From Lentibacillus saliphilus (GTDB taxonomy: Bacteria > Bacillota > Bacilli > Bacillales > Amphibacillaceae): a DNA stretch of 64,000 nucleotides. Below are positions 9,014-18,759 of the stretch, piece after piece (position 1 is the first letter of the stretch; each line of letters opens with the position of its first letter). The stretch lies in NCBI RefSeq assembly GCF_019093865.1, contig NZ_JABJXD010000004.1, positions 124,001 to 188,000 on the forward strand, written 5' to 3'. The notes beneath the pieces were generated by a model that was not told the DNA's origin, did no database searches, and was given only the letters and a program-made list of their open reading frames with translations. The position numbers and the translations under genes are program-made.

Positions 9014-9397
9014 GTGGTAGACATCAACGGGTCGAAACCGATTTATATTCAAATTGCTGAATGGGTTGAAAATGAAATTTTGCGTGGCCATTTTAAACCA
9101 AATGACAAAGTTCATTCACAATATACACTGGCGGATATGTTTAACATCAACCCCGCTACCGCAGCGAAGGGTTTAAATGTGCTGCATGATGATCGAATTG
9201 TGTACAATAAGCGCGGCTTGGGGAAGTTTGTTACAGATGATGCGAAAGCAATAATCCTCGAAAAAAGAAAAAATGAAACGTTAAAACGGCTACTGCGAGA
9301 TGTAGTGATTGAAGCCAATCATTTACAAATAGATGAACAGGAATTACGAGATATGCTTGAAGATGTGATTCGAGACCATAAGGGGGAGAAGACATGA
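9014..9397 (+). CDS. GntR-family regulator, YtrA subfamily
   Basis: 127 residues. The N-terminal winged helix contains PIYIQIAEWVENEILRG and the recognition-helix region MFNINPATAAKGLNVLHDD; the effector part is only ~50 helical residues, as in the short YtrA group. It should bind the inverted repeat over its own promoter and repress the ABC genes that follow. The GTG start has GGAAGGGGG upstream. The stop overlaps the ATPase start by four bases (ATGA). Confidence 0.92.
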   Translation: MVDINGSKPIYIQIAEWVENEILRGHFKPNDKVHSQYTLADMFNINPATAAKGLNVLHDDRIVYNKRGLGKFVTDDAKAIILEKRKNETLKRLLRDVVIEANHLQIDEQELRDMLEDVIRDHKGEKT

Positions 9398-10281
9398 ACG
9401 TCATAGAAACGACGGGTTTGACGAAGACCTATCGACGGATGAATGCAGTAGATGATTTCACAGTAACGATCAATGACAATACGATTACGGGTGTCATTGG
9501 CCGCAACGGAGCAGGGAAAACAACGCTCTTAAAAATGCTTGCAGGGTTGATCAAGGAAACATCAGGTGACGTCCGCGTGTTTCATGAGCATCCATTTAAT
9601 AGCTTATATGCGTCGGCAAACAGCATTTTAATTGATGATCAGATGCTATTTCCCGAAGCGCTTACGCTCAGTGAATTGTTAGCACAGGGTGCACGTTTTT
9701 ACCCAGGCTGGGATGAAGCTTTTGCCCAACAGCTATTTGACTATTTTTCCTTCGAACCGAAACAGATTCATGAACACTTATCTAAAGGGAAAAAAAGCAC
9801 GTTTAATATGATCTTTGGTTTAGCTACACGATGCGCGTTGACGATCTTTGATGAGCCCACGACAGGAATGGATGCAGCGGTTAGAAAAGATATGTACCGT
9901 GTGTTATTAAAGGACTATTTAGCGCACCCACGAACGATACTCATTTCCAGCCATCATTTAGAAGAGGTCGAGCATATTTTGGAAAACATTTTATTAATAG
10001 ATGATGGCACATTACACCTCCATAAGTCAGTTGAGGAATTGAAAGAGTATGCGGTACGTCTAACAGGTCCGACAGCACTTCTCGGACAATGGCTGTATAA
10101 CAAGGATGTCTTACATAAAAAACAGCACAGCTCGGATATGATGGAAGTGGTCGTGAAACGTGATTTTCCGCTCGAGCAAGCGGAAAGAATGGGCTTCCAC
10201 GTAACCCCTGTTGCCCCGAGTGATGTTTGTATCTATCTAACTGCCAAATCGGAAGGAGGGATTGACGATGTCTTTAAATAA
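9394..10281 (+). CDS. ABC transporter ATP-binding protein (YtrB type)
   Basis: 295 residues. Walker A is GRNGAGKTT, the signature region is HLSKGKKSTFNMIFGLA, Walker B is LTIFDEPTTGMD, and the H-loop is SSHHLEE. The signature lacks the classic LSGGQ, as in other YtrB-like ATPases. The C-terminal ~80 residues form an extra domain. It should energise the permease encoded next and is translationally coupled to its neighbours. Confidence 0.93.
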   Translation: MNVIETTGLTKTYRRMNAVDDFTVTINDNTITGVIGRNGAGKTTLLKMLAGLIKETSGDVRVFHEHPFNSLYASANSILIDDQMLFPEALTLSELLAQGARFYPGWDEAFAQQLFDYFSFEPKQIHEHLSKGKKSTFNMIFGLATRCALTIFDEPTTGMDAAVRKDMYRVLLKDYLAHPRTILISSHHLEEVEHILENILLIDDGTLHLHKSVEELKEYAVRLTGPTALLGQWLYNKDVLHKKQHSSDMMEVVVKRDFPLEQAERMGFHVTPVAPSDVCIYLTAKSEGGIDDVFK

Positions 10282-11017
10282 GGTGACTACACGGCAAATC
10301 GTTATGAAACAATATCAATATAAGCTCAAGGCGTATTACCAGGTGTTTAATTCAATGGTTATATTGCAGGTCATTGCTTTGTTGTTTTCCACTGGAGGAA
10401 TCATGTTTAGGGGTGGACGTGGGTTTGGATTAGACATATCACTGAATACTTATACTGCAGATATGATCATTATTTTCACGTTCTTGTGGGCGTTTATTAA
10501 TGCAATCACCATTACAACAAAAGCGTATAGAGAAGATGATTTTATTTTTGTGACGAACAGGCAGACGCAGCATTTATCTAACATGTTGTTTTTAATTACA
10601 GCGAGTGTTATAGGTGGGGTCACAGCAGTATTGGTAGGCTATTTGAATGACATCATCTTTTTTTTCACAACAGACCCCAAGACATTCGCTGGTTATAGTG
10701 AGCTCATCACACCATTCGACGTATTGACAGGTGTTGTTGCGACGTCATTGTATGTGTTGATGTTTTGTGCAGCAGGCTATTTAGTAGGTGTGATCATTCA
10801 GCTTAATCGTATTTTTACAGTAATCATTCCTGTCTTGATAATTGGCTTTTTAATTGTTGGTGGTCAAACAGAAGGTATTCCGGTAAATGTTCGAATATAT
10901 TTATTTTATGTTGGTGAGACGGACGTACTACTATTCATGCTTAAATCGCTTGTGACATCGGCTCTTATATTTGCTGGTTCGTTCTTCCTACTTAGAAACA
11001 AGGAGGTTAGAGTATGA
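10268..11017 (+). CDS. ABC transporter permease, YtrA-linked
   Basis: 249 residues with about six hydrophobic segments. I chose ATG 10268, eight bases after AAGGAGGG; the start lies inside the ATPase gene end. The stop overlaps the next start by four bases. There is no binding-protein gene, so export or membrane-stress sensing is more likely than import (inference). Confidence 0.82.
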   Translation: MSLNKVTTRQIVMKQYQYKLKAYYQVFNSMVILQVIALLFSTGGIMFRGGRGFGLDISLNTYTADMIIIFTFLWAFINAITITTKAYREDDFIFVTNRQTQHLSNMLFLITASVIGGVTAVLVGYLNDIIFFFTTDPKTFAGYSELITPFDVLTGVVATSLYVLMFCAAGYLVGVIIQLNRIFTVIIPVLIIGFLIVGGQTEGIPVNVRIYLFYVGETDVLLFMLKSLVTSALIFAGSFFLLRNKEVRV

Positions 11018-11793
11018 TAAATGCTATTCCGGTCTTAATTATGATTTTAATCGTTCCGTTACTCATTTATTTTACGATAAAATGGCTTTCAAGTTTTAAT
11101 ATATTTACGCTTACTGTAAAACGGTGGGTTTTCCCAGTATACACTGTCATTCTCATTGTTGCATTTGGTTTATCATTTTTTCTGCCTTTGGATGTTGGGT
11201 CTAACGAAAGTGGTATTCAACGATTTGATAAGGAAAAAGTTCCTAACTTATATATAATTCCTCAAGCGTTGGGTTCAGTTGATTTGCTTAAGGATTACAA
11301 AGTTCAGGAATGGGTGATCCCATATGATGGCGATGTATTTGGTATCGACACCCAAGGTGAAGAATACATTAACAACATTGGCTATGAGCGAAAGGCCGAA
11401 GCTGATGGTCAAATTGAAGCAACCTTTTACGTGACACCTTATGTTATTGACAACCTTGATATGACGACGGACTTCATGCCTGAGATGCAAGTGACGATGC
11501 AAGACGATACACTTGTCGTTAAGACACCAACGCCTATTCGACATAATATTAGTGTATTGCAAAAGGAATTTCCCATTCGTCAGTTCGCTGCCGATGGTTG
11601 GTTAGAGGGGTTGAAAGAGGAGCAATCGTTCCGTGTTGTGGATGAAGTGAGTAGTGATGAGGCTCAGCCGCAATGGATTAATGTAGATAACGATCGCATA
11701 TTTAGTACGGAATTACTTTATTTAAAAATACCAGCGAATATGGAAGTTAAACTCGATGGGGAGCATCATATTTTTCAGGTCTTCCCGGATTAA
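11014..11793 (+). CDS. Membrane-anchored extracytoplasmic protein of the YtrA-ABC operon
   Basis: 259 residues. Two N-terminal membrane helices (about 5-24 and 37-57) are followed by a ~200-residue, strand-rich domain likely outside the cell. I do not recognise a family. Its four-base overlap with the permease gene suggests it is part of the transporter complex. The second YtrA module at 49-52 kb also ends in an extracytoplasmic protein, though the two are not obviously similar. Confidence 0.72.
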   Translation: MINAIPVLIMILIVPLLIYFTIKWLSSFNIFTLTVKRWVFPVYTVILIVAFGLSFFLPLDVGSNESGIQRFDKEKVPNLYIIPQALGSVDLLKDYKVQEWVIPYDGDVFGIDTQGEEYINNIGYERKAEADGQIEATFYVTPYVIDNLDMTTDFMPEMQVTMQDDTLVVKTPTPIRHNISVLQKEFPIRQFAADGWLEGLKEEQSFRVVDEVSSDEAQPQWINVDNDRIFSTELLYLKIPANMEVKLDGEHHIFQVFPD

Positions 11794-11853
11794 TAGTCTC
11801 TTGTTTCGCTAAAAAGCAGGAAATGAAACACGATATAAAAATCTAACATGAAT

Positions 11854-11888
11854 GAACCCGCACCCCATGTTAAATAAGGTGCGGGTTC
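11854..11888 (+). terminator. Terminator of the first YtrA-ABC operon
   Basis: Stem GAACCCGCACC paired with GGTGCGGGTTC, followed by TGTTAATT. Confidence 0.75.
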
Positions 11889-12081
11889 TGTTAATTAGAG
11901 CAGCATATCGAGAAATCATTAACATCGTATGAATCATACATGCAACGTCATGACACGCGGACATGTTGTTCACAGAATCTTTACTGTGTAAATGTTCTGT
12001 AAAAACAATGAACCGCTTATTGAAATCAAGGCATATATCGATTACACTGTATACTACTTTAATACAGTGGAGATGATTTGC

Positions 12082-12555
12082 ATGCGTTTCGTAATGTTGC
12101 TTTTAATTATGACGTATTCTGTTGCGTTTTTAACGAATGTGTTACCTTCCTTAACATATCCTGATTTTCAGATGAACGGATATTACTTATTCGCTTCCCT
12201 CGTATTTCTTGTTGTACTATTAGGCGCAACAGCGGCTTATTTTTTACATAAGCCTCGTAAATCAGGGTTAAATAAAATCCAGCTGCTCTCAGGGATCGCG
12301 GTGGTCGGAGCCATTCTATATTATGGACTTAACCAAGTTATGGGCCAAGTGTCTGATAACATGCTTTTTAATGCGGCGCATTCCATCGCTGAGTTTTTAT
12401 TTTATATATTTGTTATGCCTTTTTTTGGCATAAATGCTCTGTTAGAAGTGGATGTCGCGTTTTTTGCTTTGTTAACATGTATCCTGTACGTACCGCTTTT
12501 CTTCGTCAGTATGTTAAAGAAACGTAATAAAAGTGTCAGGACAGAGGCATCATAA
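12082..12555 (+). CDS. Small multi-pass membrane protein, unknown function
   Basis: 157 residues from ATG 12082, seven bases after GTGGAGATG. The frame is open further upstream to 11992 without a ribosome site. About five hydrophobic segments cover nearly the whole protein, with short basic loops (HKPRKSGLNK, KKRNKSVR). No family recognised. It converges on the YaiI gene with 11 bases between stops. Confidence 0.65.
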   Translation: MRFVMLLLIMTYSVAFLTNVLPSLTYPDFQMNGYYLFASLVFLVVLLGATAAYFLHKPRKSGLNKIQLLSGIAVVGAILYYGLNQVMGQVSDNMLFNAAHSIAEFLFYIFVMPFFGINALLEVDVAFFALLTCILYVPLFFVSMLKKRNKSVRTEAS

Positions 12556-12566
12556 CGCTTTTGATA

Positions 12567-13022
12567 TCATTCTGCTTTTTCTGCACTGGCGATTGTTTGT
12601 ATGAGCAATCGCTTAAATGCCACCTCATCTTCCTCTGTAAATGCTTTTGGCCCTTTTGTTTTATAGCCTGCACGTCTTGCTTTAGCACTGGCATGCCGGT
12701 TTGCGAGCAGACGATCAATGTTGGCATTCGTATAGGCAAATCCTTTGTGATGTAAAACGTAACAGCCTTTAGCAAGACAAAGTGACGCCAGACCAAAGTC
12801 TTGCGTGATGACGATATCCCCGCGGGAAACGAGAGCCGTAATTCTGTAGTCAGCTGCATCTGATCCGCTGTCAACGTAAATCGTATGAACCCCTTCCCCT
12901 TGTTGATCATGAGAAAAATGATTAAAGCTCTTAACCAATGTGACTTGAATATGCTTTTGCTGTGCTTCAGAAATGACGGTTTTTGTGACAGGACATGCAT
13001 CCGCGTCTATATAAATGTGCAT
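12567..13022 (-). CDS. YaiI/YqxD family protein (DUF188, PIN-like)
   Basis: 151 residues beginning MHIYIDADACPV, the hallmark of the DUF188 family; later GSDAADYRI, GDIVITQDFGLA and LAKGCYVLHHKG are also typical. The acidic cluster suggests a PIN-like nuclease fold, but no function is established. I chose the ATG at 13022 because a TGGAGCG site lies upstream and family members begin there. Confidence 0.9.
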   Translation of the reverse strand: MHIYIDADACPVTKTVISEAQQKHIQVTLVKSFNHFSHDQQGEGVHTIYVDSGSDAADYRITALVSRGDIVITQDFGLASLCLAKGCYVLHHKGFAYTNANIDRLLANRHASAKARRAGYKTKGPKAFTEEDEVAFKRLLIQTIASAEKAE

Positions 13023-13145
13023 AGTGAATCGCTCCATTAAATTTGATAGTACGCCTTCCATATAATAGAAAAGCTATACGTTTGTCAAACGTACTGGCTA
13101 CATCCTATAACAATGGTTCAGTTATTCGGCTTTGTCGCCAGCTCG

Positions 13146-14039
13146 TTAAAGCGGCTGTTTATGGCGCCGTTTTCGCCCTAATAAATTTACGATAAAGACA
13201 CTCGAAATAGCGATAGATCCGCCTATAAGTGACAATGTATTCGGCCATTCATCGAGCCAAACCCATGCAATGATGATAGCGATGGCTGGTTCTAGGTACA
13301 TCATTGTCGTGACAGAGCCAGCATTTCCGTACGATAATGCCGTTGCCCACATCGCATAAGCAATTGCAGCAGGAAAAACACCGACAAATATTGCAGCTAA
13401 ATGAGCACTTGTCGTTGCTTGAGCAAGGTTCGTCCCAAGTCCAGGTAGAAAAACAAGCATCGGGACCGTCCCTGCCCATGTAAAGTAGGCCGTTAATTCA
13501 ATGGGCTTATACCTTGTAAATAAAGGCTTTTGAAAAACGAAAAAAAATGACGTTGCTACGGTTGCTAAAATAACATATAGCGTGCCTTGTGATAAAGAAA
13601 ATGCCGTATCAGACGTACCAAATGTAATTAAGACGATACCGATAAAGCCAACTCCAAGCCCAATCCAGCTAAACAATGGCATCCGTTCTTTTAAAACAAT
13701 TGAAGCGATAATAGCAGTAAATATTGGGGCAGAGCCGACAATCATACTCGCACTTCCGGCAGTGATCGTTTCAACGCCGAATGTTAGGCCACAATGATAG
13801 ACCGTAATTCCTATAAATCCTAAAATGATAATTCGTATCGTATCGCGTTTAGTTGGGACAGAGAGCTTAACCCCTGGCATTAACGCATAAAGAATAAAAA
13901 CGCTGGATGCAACAAGAAATCGTACGAGAACTAAATGAGCGGGTGTATAGCCACCTAGTAAGCTTGCTTTTACACCAGCAAAGGAAGAGGCCCAGATGAC
14001 GATGACCATACTGGCCAGTATCATTGCACGTTTATTCAT
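13146..14039 (-). CDS. EamA/DMT-family transporter
   Basis: 297 residues with ten hydrophobic segments in two EamA repeats (about 1-140 and 150-290). The start IWASSFAGVKASLLGGYTPAHLVLVRF is characteristic. Members export metabolites such as amino acids or nucleobases; the substrate here is unknown. The ATG is preceded by GGAAGGAGAC. Confidence 0.92.
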   Translation of the reverse strand: MNKRAMILASMVIVIWASSFAGVKASLLGGYTPAHLVLVRFLVASSVFILYALMPGVKLSVPTKRDTIRIIILGFIGITVYHCGLTFGVETITAGSASMIVGSAPIFTAIIASIVLKERMPLFSWIGLGVGFIGIVLITFGTSDTAFSLSQGTLYVILATVATSFFFVFQKPLFTRYKPIELTAYFTWAGTVPMLVFLPGLGTNLAQATTSAHLAAIFVGVFPAAIAYAMWATALSYGNAGSVTTMMYLEPAIAIIIAWVWLDEWPNTLSLIGGSIAISSVFIVNLLGRKRRHKQPL

Positions 14040-14087
14040 ATGATGTCTCCTTCCTGAGTTTGTTTGTCTGAAAAGCTGATAAAGATG

Positions 14088-14122
14088 GCCGGCGATTGTT
14101 ACCGAGAATCGCCGGCTTTTTT
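14088..14122 (+). terminator. Terminator-like hairpin between two minus-strand genes
   Basis: A perfect 9-bp stem GCCGGCGAT/ATCGCCGGC is followed by TTTTTT on the plus strand. No plus-strand gene precedes it closely; on the minus strand the T-tract is weak. It may end the upstream minus-strand AI-2E gene inefficiently or block antisense transcription. Confidence 0.55.
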
Positions 14123-14184
14123 CTTGATCGTATGAATGATCTTTTGCTTTTGTCGATTATATAGGTTTATTCATTCGGCAACCG

Positions 14185-15354
14185 TTATGGTTGCTCGCTT
14201 TCTTCAATATGATATGTGCCATATTCATCACCATAGAAGCGGTTGTATCTTTGTTTGAACTTCCCGTAAACGTATTGTACAAGAACTTTTAAGATGGCGT
14301 ATCCTGGAATTCCGAGAATGACACCGACCAGTCCAAATAAGTTGCCGGCTACGAGCAGGACAATAATAATTGTTAATGGGTGAACCTTCATTGTTCGTCC
14401 CATAATATTTGGTGAAATTAAGTGCCCCTCTAAGAGCTGAACCGCTGCCCACACAATTGCCAGTTTAAGGAGCATGAACGGTGAATCAACCATCGCAATG
14501 ATGACCGCAGGCGAAATCGCAATCATAGGCCCTAAATAAGGTACGACACTTGTCACAGCTGCAATGATCGCTAAAATCAAGGCGTATTCCAGTCCAATGA
14601 TGAGATAACCGATAAACAATAATAGTCCGATACACGTTGCGACAATAATCTGTCCTTGAATATAAGACCCGACTTGCACGTCCATATTTCTCAAAATTTG
14701 ATTTAGATCATTTCGATATTTCGGTGGTAATAAATTGAGACAATATTGTTTGAAACGATCGCCATCCTTCAGTAGAAAGAATAAAATAAATGGAAACGTA
14801 AATACAGCGACGAAGATATGTGTTAATGTACTAGCCACATTACGAATCCCTTCAACAGCACCACCGATGTAAGTCATGATTTTTGCTGGCAAGTCGCTTA
14901 AATTGCTCGTAATCCAATTGTACCCTTGATCATAATAAGGACCTAGGAATGATTGGCTGATCCACACTTGGAAATCCATGCTCATTTGTTTGATATAGCC
15001 TGGAAATCGTTTTGATAAGTCCGTCACCTGTGATTCAATCGCTGGAGCGGACAATAAAATAATGCCAGTAAAAAGTCCACTGATTCCAAGAATGATGATG
15101 ATGATGCCCCAAACACGGGGGATACGTATCCGTTGAAGAAAATTAACGATAGGATTGATTAAATAGTAGGCAATAAACGCCAATATAACAGGTGGCACGA
15201 CTGTTGAAAAGATGACGAGCAACGGATGAAAGATAAACGAGATTTTTTGATAGATGTATATCGTAATTCCCAGAAGGATGAGTATCGCTAATCCGTAAAT
15301 CAAGTCACGTCCGCCCATGAATTTCATAAAGCGACTAAAAGATTTTGTATTCAA
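14185..15354 (-). CDS. AI-2E family transporter (YdbI-like, UPF0118)
   Basis: 389 residues with about eight hydrophobic segments and a large extracytoplasmic loop (about 70-210). The late segments GLEYALILAIIAAVTSVVPYLGP and LVAGNLFGLVGVILGIPGYAILKV are typical of the family. Some members move autoinducer-2, others act as Na+/H+ antiporters. I prefer the TTG at 15354, five or six bases after AAGGTGATC; an ATG at 15372 overlaps that site region and has none of its own. Confidence 0.88.
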   Translation of the reverse strand: MNTKSFSRFMKFMGGRDLIYGLAILILLGITIYIYQKISFIFHPLLVIFSTVVPPVILAFIAYYLINPIVNFLQRIRIPRVWGIIIIILGISGLFTGIILLSAPAIESQVTDLSKRFPGYIKQMSMDFQVWISQSFLGPYYDQGYNWITSNLSDLPAKIMTYIGGAVEGIRNVASTLTHIFVAVFTFPFILFFLLKDGDRFKQYCLNLLPPKYRNDLNQILRNMDVQVGSYIQGQIIVATCIGLLLFIGYLIIGLEYALILAIIAAVTSVVPYLGPMIAISPAVIIAMVDSPFMLLKLAIVWAAVQLLEGHLISPNIMGRTMKVHPLTIIIVLLVAGNLFGLVGVILGIPGYAILKVLVQYVYGKFKQRYNRFYGDEYGTYHIEESEQP

Positions 15355-15753
15355 GTTGATCACCTTGTCCATGTCTTATTTTGGTGAAAGCACGTTTAGT
15401 TTGTCTTGCAATATATGATAAGAAATTTATATTCAGCTTATCATATATTGCAAGACAGTTCATCTAGCGTTATATACGCATAGGCTATAATTTAAGTTGC
15501 AATTGGAATGAAAAATTTTGTATCGTTTTCTCTTCTAGACATTTTAAGCATTTTATATGAGTGTAGAGTGTAGCGAAAAGATGCAACTGTTAAGCAATAT
15601 GATATAATGATAGTAGATATTGTGTAAATTAATTCCAAAAAAAGTGGTTACCCAAACATTTTTTGGAGGTTTTTTTTGGGGTTTACATAGGTAATAAGTC
15701 ATAGGCACATATGCTTATTCGTAAATAATTAAAATTGAACGGAGGTGTAGCGC
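15355..15753. other. Intergenic region between divergent AI-2E and GGDEF genes
   Basis: 399 bases without a supported gene. It holds the 21-bp inverted repeat (15402-15457) and an A/T-rich stretch with a weak stem (ACCCAAA with TTTGGGGT, about 15648-15683) before the GGDEF gene. I see no convincing promoter pair. Confidence 0.6.
15402..15457. repeat. Perfect 21-bp inverted repeat, 14-base loop
   Basis: The arms 15402-15422 and 15437-15457 are exact reverse complements of each other (beginning TGTCTTGCAATATATG), separated by 14 AT-rich bases. There is no T-run on either side, so it is not a normal terminator. It lies 48 bases upstream of the AI-2E start. Confidence 0.9.
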
Positions 15754-17283
15754 TTGAATAAGCGGTTTAGAATTAAGCTCTTTGTCGTGATGATTATATT
15801 TGCGATTATTATGTCAATCTCAATTTTAACCGTTGATTATATGAGACTTAAGGACAGTGCTGTACAAAATAGCATGCTTCAGCTTGAGAAGATTGAGGAT
15901 ACGATCATGTCCTCTCTCACAACGGTTGAAAAGGCATATGATATATTCGATCAAGAGACGGCAGCGCAAATGAAACAGGCGTCAATTGAACTCATCGATT
16001 TCTATGATCAGAATGCTCGTATTAAGTCGTGGGATTATCGATCATGGAAAGAAAAATTAGATATGGATATATATGTCATCGATTTTGATAACGTTATTCA
16101 AGCAAGCAGTTATAAAGAAGATGTTGGTCTTGATTTTAACACGTGCTGCACCAAATTGGTACCTATGCTAAACGAGCGGCGTAACAATAAAACGTTCCAC
16201 CATGAGGGAATAGACGTGGAACAAGACACAGGCCGTCTAAAAAAGTACAGTTATATGGCCACAAGAGATGGGCAATACGTTTTTCAGCTAGGGAAATACC
16301 TCGATAGTGATCGTATATACAGAGAATTTGATTTTTTAAAAGACGCTAAAAACCTTGTTGCAAAATATGATTCTGTTAATGACATTCATATTTTAAACAT
16401 AGGTGGACAATCTTTAGGGATGCCTACAGACAATGAGGCGATGACGTCTCAAAGAAGACAAGCTTTTGAACAAAGTCTTACTGATAATAAAGTGATTGAA
16501 ATAGAAGGGACTTGGAACGGTGAGCCAGCATTCTATCGTTATGTTCCTTATCAATCTCGTTATGATAACGGCACAACAAAGTATAAGACGATCGAAATTG
16601 TGTATAACAGTGAGCAGCTTAACGCGGTGTTATTACGTTATAAACAAATCTTTATCGTGCAATTAATTCTTATTGTTGCTGTCTCTATATTTTTGTCTTA
16701 TATCATTTCCAAGTGGGTGTCTCGTCCAATGTATTTGGCTTTTCACGACAGTTTAACAGGCTTGCAAAATCGAGCGTCGTTTGCTGACTTCTTAATAAAA
16801 AAACAATTAGATCAAGACCAATTAACGGGATTTCTTATGATTGACCTTGATCATTTTAAAGAGGTGAATGATTGCATCGGTCATGATGAAGGTGACGTTT
16901 TGCTACAAGGTGTTGCTGAATGTATTAAAGTAAATATTACGCCTAATGATGAAGCTTTCCGGTTTGGTGGAGATGAGTTTTTAGTCATTCTTACCGATGT
17001 AACGAAAGCACGTGCTGAGCAGACGGCTGGAAGAATCATTCGCGACATTCGCCATGTCATTGGACAAAACCAACGTTTAGGGCATTTAGATATATCTGCG
17101 AGTATCGGGATTGCATATGCACCGGATCATGGCACAACGGTCGAAGAATTATGTAAAAAAGCGGATATCGCAATGTACAAGTCCAAACAAGAAGGGAAGA
17201 ATCAGAGCTTTAGCTTTCAAGAGGGTATTAATGAAATAGATGCTTCGGATGTTAGTTCTAATGTAACGGGTTCCGAATCATAA
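15754..17283 (+). CDS. Membrane diguanylate cyclase (Cache-like sensor plus GGDEF)
   Basis: 509 residues from a TTG start with GGAGGTG upstream. Membrane helices at about 7-27 and 303-323 flank a ~275-residue extracytoplasmic sensor domain of Cache type. The C-terminal domain begins AFHDSLTGLQNRASF and has an intact active site, RFGGDEFLVIL. It should make cyclic di-GMP from two GTP. The allosteric RxxD site five residues before GGDEF is not evident (here NDEAFRF), so product inhibition may be absent. A PilZ receptor candidate lies at 58.4 kb. Confidence 0.93.
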   Translation: MNKRFRIKLFVVMIIFAIIMSISILTVDYMRLKDSAVQNSMLQLEKIEDTIMSSLTTVEKAYDIFDQETAAQMKQASIELIDFYDQNARIKSWDYRSWKEKLDMDIYVIDFDNVIQASSYKEDVGLDFNTCCTKLVPMLNERRNNKTFHHEGIDVEQDTGRLKKYSYMATRDGQYVFQLGKYLDSDRIYREFDFLKDAKNLVAKYDSVNDIHILNIGGQSLGMPTDNEAMTSQRRQAFEQSLTDNKVIEIEGTWNGEPAFYRYVPYQSRYDNGTTKYKTIEIVYNSEQLNAVLLRYKQIFIVQLILIVAVSIFLSYIISKWVSRPMYLAFHDSLTGLQNRASFADFLIKKQLDQDQLTGFLMIDLDHFKEVNDCIGHDEGDVLLQGVAECIKVNITPNDEAFRFGGDEFLVILTDVTKARAEQTAGRIIRDIRHVIGQNQRLGHLDISASIGIAYAPDHGTTVEELCKKADIAMYKSKQEGKNQSFSFQEGINEIDASDVSSNVTGSES

Positions 17284-17290
17284 TATATCA

Positions 17291-17334
17291 AAGCCAGCAG
17301 AACATTTATAAAATAACGTCCTGCTGGCTTTTTT
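17291..17334 (+). terminator. Terminator of the GGDEF gene
   Basis: Stem AAGCCAGCAG paired with CTGCTGGCTT across a 20-base loop, followed by TTTT. It may serve the convergent MFS gene too. Confidence 0.8.
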
Positions 17335-17367
17335 GATCCTATCCTGTTTAGAAATACGAGATGTATG

Positions 17368-18525
17368 TTAATGCTCAATTGCACGCGTTTGGCTGCCGCG
17401 TGTTGCTAACATCGCTGTTCCAAACGATAGAATGACAAGAATACCACCGAAAGCTGCGGTATCTACGACGGATAGCTGCTCGATAACGATACCACCGACA
17501 AACGAGCCAAATGCAATTCCAAAGTGCAACGCTGAGTTGTTCAGGCTTTGCTGAATATCAGACGTTTCCGGAGCTGTTTGGATGAGAAAGCTCTGAATCG
17601 CTGGTGATATGGCCCAGCTTAGCATACCCCATACGACAGTGACGAGTAAAAATAATGCAAGTGCAAAGGTCGTATACGGAATGGAGAAGATTGATAAAGC
17701 AAATAACGCGATGCACCCGAGAATGGTTCGTTTCGTTCCGAGGGTATCTGCGAGTGTACCCCCAATGCCGCCTCCACTTACAGCAGCGATACCAAATACG
17801 AAATAAACGACACTAATCATTGTACCTTCAAGTCCCATTGTCTCTGTTAAAAAGGGACGTAAGTATGCATACAGTGTTGTATGCCCAGCTAAAAACAAAA
17901 ATGTCGTTGCATGTGAGAATAAGACATGACGATTTTTCAAGGTTGCCAGCTGTGTTCGAATCGGTACAGGTGGTCTGGCAGGCACACGCTCCATTAAAAT
18001 GGATACACCGATCATCGCTAAAACGGTGAGTCCGGTTATCATGACAAACGGGGCTCGCCAGCCAAATGCGTTACCGATTACTAATCCAACAGGCACACCT
18101 AAAACGAGTGATCCACTGACACCCATTGAAACGACACCAATTGCACGTCCGCGGTATCGAGGTTCAACAACGCTCGGTGCCATGACGAGGCACAAAATTA
18201 TGAGCAACGCCCCGCTAATAGCAGAAATGATTCGCCCGATAAATACAATGGTATATGTTGGACTAAATACCGTAACGATGTTCCCTGCTAAAAATACCGT
18301 AAGTGAAATTAAGGTAAGTTTTTTTCGCTCAACATTGGCTGTTGCATAAAGTAGGATTGGTCCAGCAATCGCAAATACGAGTGAAAATATTGTAATTAAA
18401 AATCCGGCCTGTCCGAGACCGATTTGAAGATCTTCTGCGATCAAATCAAGAATGCCGCCGATAATGAGTTCCACCATACCGACAACAAACGATACGATCA
18501 TAAAAAAATAAACACGTTTATCCAT
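17368..18525 (-). CDS. MFS efflux transporter, PbuE (purine efflux)-like
   Basis: 385 residues, about 12 membrane segments. The antiporter motif C region reads GVSGSLVLGVPVGLVIGN. Stretches such as LAGHTTLYAYLRPFLTET, WGMLSWAISPAIQSFLIQ and APETSDIQQSLNNSALHFGI resemble, from memory, B. subtilis PbuE, a hypoxanthine/adenine exporter. In B. subtilis pbuE has an adenine riboswitch; I looked for one in 18526-18760 and found none, so regulation differs or this is a relative with another substrate. The ATG follows AAAGGCG. Confidence 0.87.
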   Translation of the reverse strand: MDKRVYFFMIVSFVVGMVELIIGGILDLIAEDLQIGLGQAGFLITIFSLVFAIAGPILLYATANVERKKLTLISLTVFLAGNIVTVFSPTYTIVFIGRIISAISGALLIILCLVMAPSVVEPRYRGRAIGVVSMGVSGSLVLGVPVGLVIGNAFGWRAPFVMITGLTVLAMIGVSILMERVPARPPVPIRTQLATLKNRHVLFSHATTFLFLAGHTTLYAYLRPFLTETMGLEGTMISVVYFVFGIAAVSGGGIGGTLADTLGTKRTILGCIALFALSIFSIPYTTFALALFLLVTVVWGMLSWAISPAIQSFLIQTAPETSDIQQSLNNSALHFGIAFGSFVGGIVIEQLSVVDTAAFGGILVILSFGTAMLATRGSQTRAIEH

Positions 18526-18759
18526 GTTACATACGCCTTTCTCTGTCTATATCCATAAGATGCCCATCTAATGATAAACCTAAAATATGAGAAACACAAG
18601 CGTCCGAAAAGTGTATTACAATGATAATTTTTGATTAAATATCTTTAGCGTTTTATAATGATTATATATTCACACTCTTTTTATAACGACTTATAGGATT
18701 AAGGATTTTGGTTTGATTGGATAAGATAAATGGTCATACATTGAGAAAGGGGCTAAAAG

